Source: Deltaproteobacteria bacterium (GTDB lineage: Bacteria > Desulfobacterota_C > Deferrisomatia > Deferrisomatales > JACRMM01). From it: a DNA stretch of 9,113 nt. Of this stretch, positions 5,376 to 9,113 are shown piece by piece. Location of the stretch: positions 1 to 9,113 of the forward strand of contig JACRCS010000787.1 of the NCBI GenBank assembly GCA_016218905.1. Direction: 5' to 3'. How positions within the stretch are numbered: position 1 is the stretch's first letter; each line of letters opens with the position of its first letter. Both the position numbers and the translations under genes were made by a program. Under the pieces are notes generated by a model. That model was given only the letters and a program-made list of their open reading frames with translations. It was not told where the DNA came from and did no database searches.

Positions 5376-6521
5376 CTACACGGAAAGCAGCGACCGAACC
5401 GTCTCGGTTTGATGAATCTTCGCGCCGCGCTTGATCATCTCGGCGAGGTACGTCTTCGGGTCGATGCACCCCTCCGGCGCCACGACGCCCTTGGCCGTGA
5501 TCTGTCCCGCGTCGAGCATGAGGGCGGCGATGGAGACCGGGAGCCCGGTCCCGGCGGCGGTGCGGCCCACCACGTCCGCCGTGTAGGTCACCTGGTTCCC
5601 GCCCCGCTCTCCCCGGACGATCATCTTCATCCCGGACGCCTGCGGGCCCTTGTCCCGATCGTTGGGGATCTCGTTCCAGAGCTTCAGCGTCAGGTCGAAG
5701 GGCGTGACGCGGACCCCGTTCACGTCGACGGGCTCGGTGCTGAGGAAGCCCGTGTCCTCCTGGTGCTTGATGAAGTCGTCGACCCAGGTGGGGATGAGGG
5801 CGCCCTTGATGACGACCTTCTTCACGCCCGGGATGTAGCGCGGGATCGTGAGGGGCTGCGGGTGTCCGACGTAGCTGATCCGGCAGTCTCCCAGGGGGTC
5901 GAGGAAGCGGACCACCTCCTCTCCGGTGCCCGCCTTCACCTCCTGGAGCTTGCCGTCCAGGAACTGGGGGACGTTGCCCTTGATCATATGGAGGCTGTGG
6001 TCCCACGCGGCTCCCTGGCCCAGGTCGGCGATGCTCACGACCCAGTAGAGCTCGATCTCGTCGACGCGGTCCAGCCGGTCCGCGAAGTACTTCGCGACGA
6101 TGTTGTTCGTGCCCGGGTCGGAGCCCATGCCCGTCAGCACCGTGACGCCGGCTTGCCGGGCGGCGCGATCGATATCGGAGGCGTAGAGGATGCCTGCGGC
6201 CTCGTAGTCGTCGCAGATGTCGATATAGCTGATCCGCGCCTCGACCGCGGCCCGGGCGACGGCGACCGCGGTCTTGTAGAACGGGCCGGCGCAGTTGATG
6301 ACGACGTCGCAGCCCTGGATCGCCGCGACGAGACCCTTGCGATCGTAGGCGTCCGCCCTCACGAGCGAAATCTTTGGACTCGCCCTGAGCTTCTCGTGAA
6401 GCCGCGCGGGATCCGCGTTGCGGGTGCCGATGACGACCTTCTCGACCGGCTCCTGCTTGATGAGGTCCCGGACGGCGGCCTGCCCCATGTCTCCGGCGCC
6501 GCCGATGACGAAAGCTTTCAT
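5376..6521 (-). CDS. Saccharopine dehydrogenase-like NAD(P)-dependent oxidoreductase
   Basis: Complete 381-residue protein. The N-terminal Rossmann fold has the GAGDMG nucleotide loop (8-13) followed by VIGTRN (30-35), whose Arg suggests NADP(H) preference. INCAGPF (75-81) and GSDPGTNN (133-140) are signatures of the saccharopine dehydrogenase/carboxynorspermidine synthase superfamily. The middle alpha/beta domain and the C-terminal stretch GTGLPVSIAALML (324-336) ... PEGCIDP (349-355) also fit. Family members join or split an amino acid and a keto acid or aldehyde at a secondary amine. Which substrate is used here cannot be told, so lysine metabolism should not be assumed. Followed after 92 bases by an aminotransferase, a pairing that suggests imine or amine chemistry. 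ATG 6521 has AGGAG seven bases upstream. Confidence 0.9.
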   Translation of the reverse strand: MKAFVIGGAGDMGQAAVRDLIKQEPVEKVVIGTRNADPARLHEKLRASPKISLVRADAYDRKGLVAAIQGCDVVINCAGPFYKTAVAVARAAVEARISYIDICDDYEAAGILYASDIDRAARQAGVTVLTGMGSDPGTNNIVAKYFADRLDRVDEIELYWVVSIADLGQGAAWDHSLHMIKGNVPQFLDGKLQEVKAGTGEEVVRFLDPLGDCRISYVGHPQPLTIPRYIPGVKKVVIKGALIPTWVDDFIKHQEDTGFLSTEPVDVNGVRVTPFDLTLKLWNEIPNDRDKGPQASGMKMIVRGERGGNQVTYTADVVGRTAAGTGLPVSIAALMLDAGQITAKGVVAPEGCIDPKTYLAEMIKRGAKIHQTETVRSLLSV

Positions 6522-6539
6522 GCGCTTGCTCCTATTCCA

Positions 6540-6626
6540 GATTCCGAATTCCGGATTCCGAATTCCGGATTCGGGGTTTTGGGATTCCTTAATTCGGAAT
6601 TCCTTAATTCGGAATTCCTCAATTCG
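6540..6626. repeat. AT-rich 14/15-base tandem array rich in GGAATTCC-type palindromes
   Basis: The gap between genes 2 and 3 is filled by two related arrays. GATTCCGAATTCCG occurs twice (6540-6553, 6554-6567), followed by a partial GATTCGG. Then come GATTCCTTAATTCG (6583-6596), GAATTCCTTAATTCG (6597-6611) and GAATTCCTCAATTCG (6612-6626). Units are internally near-palindromic and far more AT-rich than the surrounding genes. The array begins about four bases after the VOC stop codon and ends just before the Shine-Dalgarno of the oxidoreductase. Confidence 0.9.
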
Positions 6627-6629
6627 AAA

Positions 6630-7052
6630 TTAGTCGTAGTTGCGGTCGAAGTCTCCGTCGAGAATCTCGGTGAGAATCCCGCACATGACCTTGGGCGGGG
6701 CGGCGAAGGCGTAGCGATTTCCCATCAGCTCCCGCGGCTTGTGATCGATGGTCTTGTAACCCTTGGCGTTGAGCTCCTTGAGCCCCTTCTCTGCGTCCTC
6801 GACTCGGTAGGAGATCAGGAAGAGCCCCTCCCCCTTCTTCTCGAGGAAGCGGCCGACTTCGCTGTCCGGCTCGGTGGGCTCCATCAGCTCCAGGGCGACG
6901 CTGCCCAGGTAGTAGCGCGCGACCCGGATCTTCTCCGATTCGGCGGTGTAGACGCCGTCGCACTCGAGCCCCAGGGTGTCCTCGTAGACTGCCATGGCCG
7001 CCTCGAGGTCCCGGACCGCGAAGCAGAGGTGGTCGATCTCGGTCGCCTTCAT
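6630..7052 (-). CDS. VOC-fold protein, methylmalonyl-CoA epimerase-like
   Basis: Complete 140-residue protein with two VOC modules: IDHLCFAVRDLEAAM (6-20) and GLFLISYRVEDAEKG (76-90). The order IRVARYYLGSVALELMEP (42-59) and CGILTEI (124-130) matches methylmalonyl-CoA epimerases and relatives. Of the expected metal ligands, H8 and E129 are present. The second-module GLHH motif instead reads GLFL (76-79), so both histidines are missing, and the usual Gln of the QGVRVA-like segment appears as E40. It may therefore bind metal weakly or act on another substrate. ATG 7052 overlaps the preceding stop as ATGA, with GGGAGGTGA three bases upstream inside the previous gene. This tight coupling suggests a functional link to the molybdenum enzyme. 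Confidence 0.9.
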   Translation of the reverse strand: MKATEIDHLCFAVRDLEAAMAVYEDTLGLECDGVYTAESEKIRVARYYLGSVALELMEPTEPDSEVGRFLEKKGEGLFLISYRVEDAEKGLKELNAKGYKTIDHKPRELMGNRYAFAAPPKVMCGILTEILDGDFDRNYD

Positions 7053-9113
7053 GTCTCACCTCCCGAGGCGTTGCGGCTCTTGAGGGCCGCCAGGATCCGC
7101 TCCGGCGTAAAGGGGAACTCCTTGATGTAGGTCCCGATGGCGTCGGCGATGGCGTTGGTGTACGCCTGGGCCGCGCACATGGAGATCGAAAGGCCGCCCT
7201 CCTTCGCGCCGAAGGGGCCGTTGGGGTCGTGGGGCTCCACGAGGAGACTGTGGATCGGCGGCATGTCGGGGGCCAGCGGAATCCGATAGTCGAGGAAGCC
7301 GGTGTTCAGGTTCGCGCCCTCATGCCACTTGCACGCCTCGAGCAGGATGCCGCCGTGGCCGCCCATGGCGACGCCCCCCTCCATCTGGCCCTGGATCGCC
7401 TTGGGGTTGATCGCCTTGCCGCAGTCGTGGCACGCCCAGACGTCGAGTACGTCGACGAACCCGGTCTCCGGGTCCACCTTCACCTCGACGATAGCGCTCC
7501 CGTAGCTGAAGGCGGCCGCGAGCTGGCCCTTGGGGTTCTGGATCCACTCGCGGCTCTGGTCGACGTTGGGGCCGAAGCTCCCGTGGCCGACGACGTTCTT
7601 CCCCTGGAGGAGCCCCGTCCGGATGGCGCGGGCGACCGGGATGGAGCGGGAGGGGGACCCCTTGACGAAGACCTTGCCTTCGGCGATGTCGAGGTCCGCC
7701 GCGCTCGCCTCCATCACCTCGGCAGCGAGCTCGAGGAGCTGGCGCTTGGCGTCCTCGCAGGCGAGCCGCACGGCGTTGCCGCTCACGAGGGTGGTCGCCT
7801 GGGAGTACGCCCCCTGGTCGATGGGCGTGACGCCGGTGTCGGAGGCGACGAGCTGGATCTCCGAGAGGGGCATCCCGAGCGCTTCGGCGGCGATCTGGAG
7901 GACCACGCCCTCGTTTCCCTGCCCGTTATCGACGACGCCGGAGATGAGGGTCGCGCCCCCGTCCTCGTCGAACTTTACGACCGCGGCCGAGCCGCCCCGG
8001 ATCCCCATGGGGAAGCCGCTCATGACGCTCACGCAGCCGATCCCGATCCCGTGGAAGGGCGGGAGCTTCCCCCACTTCTCGCTGAAGCGGCTCGCCTCGG
8101 CCACGGCGTCGATGGTCTCGACGCTCGCCATGGAGGGGATATAGCTCCGGGTCGGCGTGTACTCCCCGGTCCCGAGGGCGTTCTTCTTCCGGATTTCCAC
8201 CGGCGTCAGTCCGAGCGCGCGGGCGGCGAGGTCGAGCTGCATGTCGACGTTGCACGCCCAGGCGCGGCCGTGGGTCCGGATCATGCCGCGGATCGGCTTG
8301 TTCGTGTAGACGCGGTAGCCGTTGTAGCGGACGTTCGGCACCCGGTAGGTCTGCTCGAAACAGAGGAAGGGCACGCTCGTGGCGATGGGACCGGTGGATG
8401 AGTAGGCGCCGCCGTCCATGTGGGCCGTCACGTCCACCGCGTGGAGGGTGCCGTCCTTCTTGAAGCCGAAGGTGGTCTCCACGACCATCGAGTGGCCCTG
8501 GCGGATCGCGATGGAGTTCTCCTCGCGAGTGTAGACGAGCTTCACCGGCCGACGGGTCTTCCGCGAGAGGAGCCCCGCGATGTACTCGCCCGGGAACATG
8601 TCGCTCCGGCCCCCGAAGGCGCCGCCCACCGTCACGTGGCGCACCCGCACCTTGGAGACCGGAACCTCGAGCGCGTTGGCGAGGCCCTTGGCCTTCGTGT
8701 GGGGGCTCGCGTTGGGCATCCAGACTTCGTAGTTGCCCTGGGTGTCGCAGTGGATGAGCACCGCGTACGGCTCGGCCGTGAAGTAGCTCTCCTCCTCCGA
8801 CTCCGTGCGCTCGGAGTGGACGTAGTCGCACTCCTCGAGCGCGGCCTCCACGTCGCCCACGTGGATGGGAACGTGGATGTTGAGGTTCCCCGGACTTCCC
8901 TCGTGGAGCTGCGGAGCGCCCTCGGCCATGGCCGAGAGGGGGTCGAAGACCGCGGGGAGCGGCTCGTAGTCGACCTCGATCAGGCCCACCGCCTCCCGGG
9001 CCAGGTCCTCGGTCTCCGCGGCGACGGCCGCGACCTCCTCTCCGATGTACCGGACCTTCTCCCGGGCCAGGAACTCCTGGTCGCGGGTGTAGCGGAAGAC
9101 GCCCCACTTCACG
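7049..9113 (-). CDS. Xanthine dehydrogenase/CoxL-family molybdopterin-binding large subunit, N-terminus missing
   Basis: About 687 residues are visible; family proteins usually run 750-800, so about 100 N-terminal residues lie beyond the window. Positions count from the GTG at 9112, which is an internal Val codon. Landmarks: EKVRYIGEEVAAVAAE (18-33), which opens the first aldehyde-oxidase/xanthine-dehydrogenase domain; VGGAFGGRSD (162-171), the Mo-cofactor FGG loop; KPIRGMIRTHGRAW (272-285); NGQGNEGVVLQIAAEALG (396-413); GAYSQATTLVSGNAV (434-448); HDCGKAINP (562-570); GQMEGGVAMGG (575-585); and GPFGAKEGGL (632-641). The family hydroxylates N-heterocycles or aldehydes with water, or reduces hydroxybenzoyl-CoA; FAD and 2Fe-2S subunits, not seen here, normally complete it. 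The conserved base at the end of GAK..GE appears as L641. The GAKE wording resembles hydroxybenzoyl-CoA reductase alpha subunits. It ends with an ATGA overlap to the VOC gene. Confidence 0.93.
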   Translation of the reverse strand, partial: VKWGVFRYTRDQEFLAREKVRYIGEEVAAVAAETEDLAREAVGLIEVDYEPLPAVFDPLSAMAEGAPQLHEGSPGNLNIHVPIHVGDVEAALEECDYVHSERTESEEESYFTAEPYAVLIHCDTQGNYEVWMPNASPHTKAKGLANALEVPVSKVRVRHVTVGGAFGGRSDMFPGEYIAGLLSRKTRRPVKLVYTREENSIAIRQGHSMVVETTFGFKKDGTLHAVDVTAHMDGGAYSSTGPIATSVPFLCFEQTYRVPNVRYNGYRVYTNKPIRGMIRTHGRAWACNVDMQLDLAARALGLTPVEIRKKNALGTGEYTPTRSYIPSMASVETIDAVAEASRFSEKWGKLPPFHGIGIGCVSVMSGFPMGIRGGSAAVVKFDEDGGATLISGVVDNGQGNEGVVLQIAAEALGMPLSEIQLVASDTGVTPIDQGAYSQATTLVSGNAVRLACEDAKRQLLELAAEVMEASAADLDIAEGKVFVKGSPSRSIPVARAIRTGLLQGKNVVGHGSFGPNVDQSREWIQNPKGQLAAAFSYGSAIVEVKVDPETGFVDVLDVWACHDCGKAINPKAIQGQMEGGVAMGGHGGILLEACKWHEGANLNTGFLDYRIPLAPDMPPIHSLLVEPHDPNGPFGAKEGGLSISMCAAQAYTNAIADAIGTYIKEFPFTPERILAALKSRNASGGET
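7056..7064 (-). promoter_or_regulatory. Shine-Dalgarno of the coupled VOC gene
   Basis: GGGAGGTGA, nearly a full anti-SD complement, is embedded in the last codons of the molybdenum enzyme gene (encoding SGGE). It sits three bases before ATG 7052, supporting translational coupling. Confidence 0.75.

Noticed and set aside
5284..6006. N-terminal extension of the aminotransferase frame to 6006
   Set aside because: The extension is an out-of-frame reading of the oxidoreductase gene; ATG 5283 has a strong ribosome site and matches HemL N-termini.
9110..9112. GTG as the start of the molybdenum enzyme
   Set aside because: It has no upstream sequence in the window and corresponds to an internal position about 100 residues into the family alignment.

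Overview
The window is a very GC-rich bacterial segment in which every gene I can support lies on the minus strand, so transcription runs from high to low coordinates. The gene mix is a molybdenum hydroxylase, VOC proteins, a saccharopine-dehydrogenase-like oxidoreductase, a HemL-like aminotransferase, a PaaK-like acyl-CoA ligase and a hydantoinase B. Together with the GC content and short-period repeats in nearly every intergenic gap, this suggests an environmental, metabolically versatile soil or subsurface bacterium. Candidatus Rokubacteria/Methylomirabilota or a deltaproteobacterial relative are candidates, but this is inference from style; no phylogenetic marker is present.

Layout in transcription order: (1) 9113-7049, large molybdopterin-binding subunit of the xanthine dehydrogenase/CoxL family, missing its N-terminus at the window edge; (2) 7052-6630, a VOC-fold protein of the methylmalonyl-CoA epimerase type, translationally coupled to (1) by an ATGA overlap; (3) 6521-5376, saccharopine dehydrogenase-like NAD(P) oxidoreductase; (4) 5283-4033, class III PLP aminotransferase resembling glutamate-1-semialdehyde aminomutase; (5) 3960-2557, phenylacetate-CoA-ligase-like AMP-forming ligase; (6) 2556-1720, a non-coding stretch of about 840 bases dominated by two near-identical direct repeats; (7) 1719-106, hydantoinase B/oxoprolinase family subunit; (8) 103-1, the first 34 codons of a second VOC protein, two bases after the hydantoinase stop.

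Genes 1-5 have short gaps (overlap of 4, then 108, 92 and 72 bases) and good Shine-Dalgarno sites, so they could form one catabolic operon. Genes 7-8 form a second unit beyond the repeat region. A plausible theme is catabolism of an acid or N-containing compound: activation to a CoA thioester, Mo-dependent hydroxylation or reduction, epimerase-type isomerisation, and amino-group handling. The substrate cannot be read from the sequence.

The least ordinary content is non-coding. A direct repeat with conserved flanks and a divergent hairpin-forming core (1735-2037 and 2194-2505) sits immediately ahead of the hydantoinase gene, with an inverted fragment between the copies. Three further gaps each carry a different tandem array (6-, 9- and 14/15-base periods). 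Four of the proteins also depart from expected family motifs at or near active-site positions, which may mean divergent chemistry.
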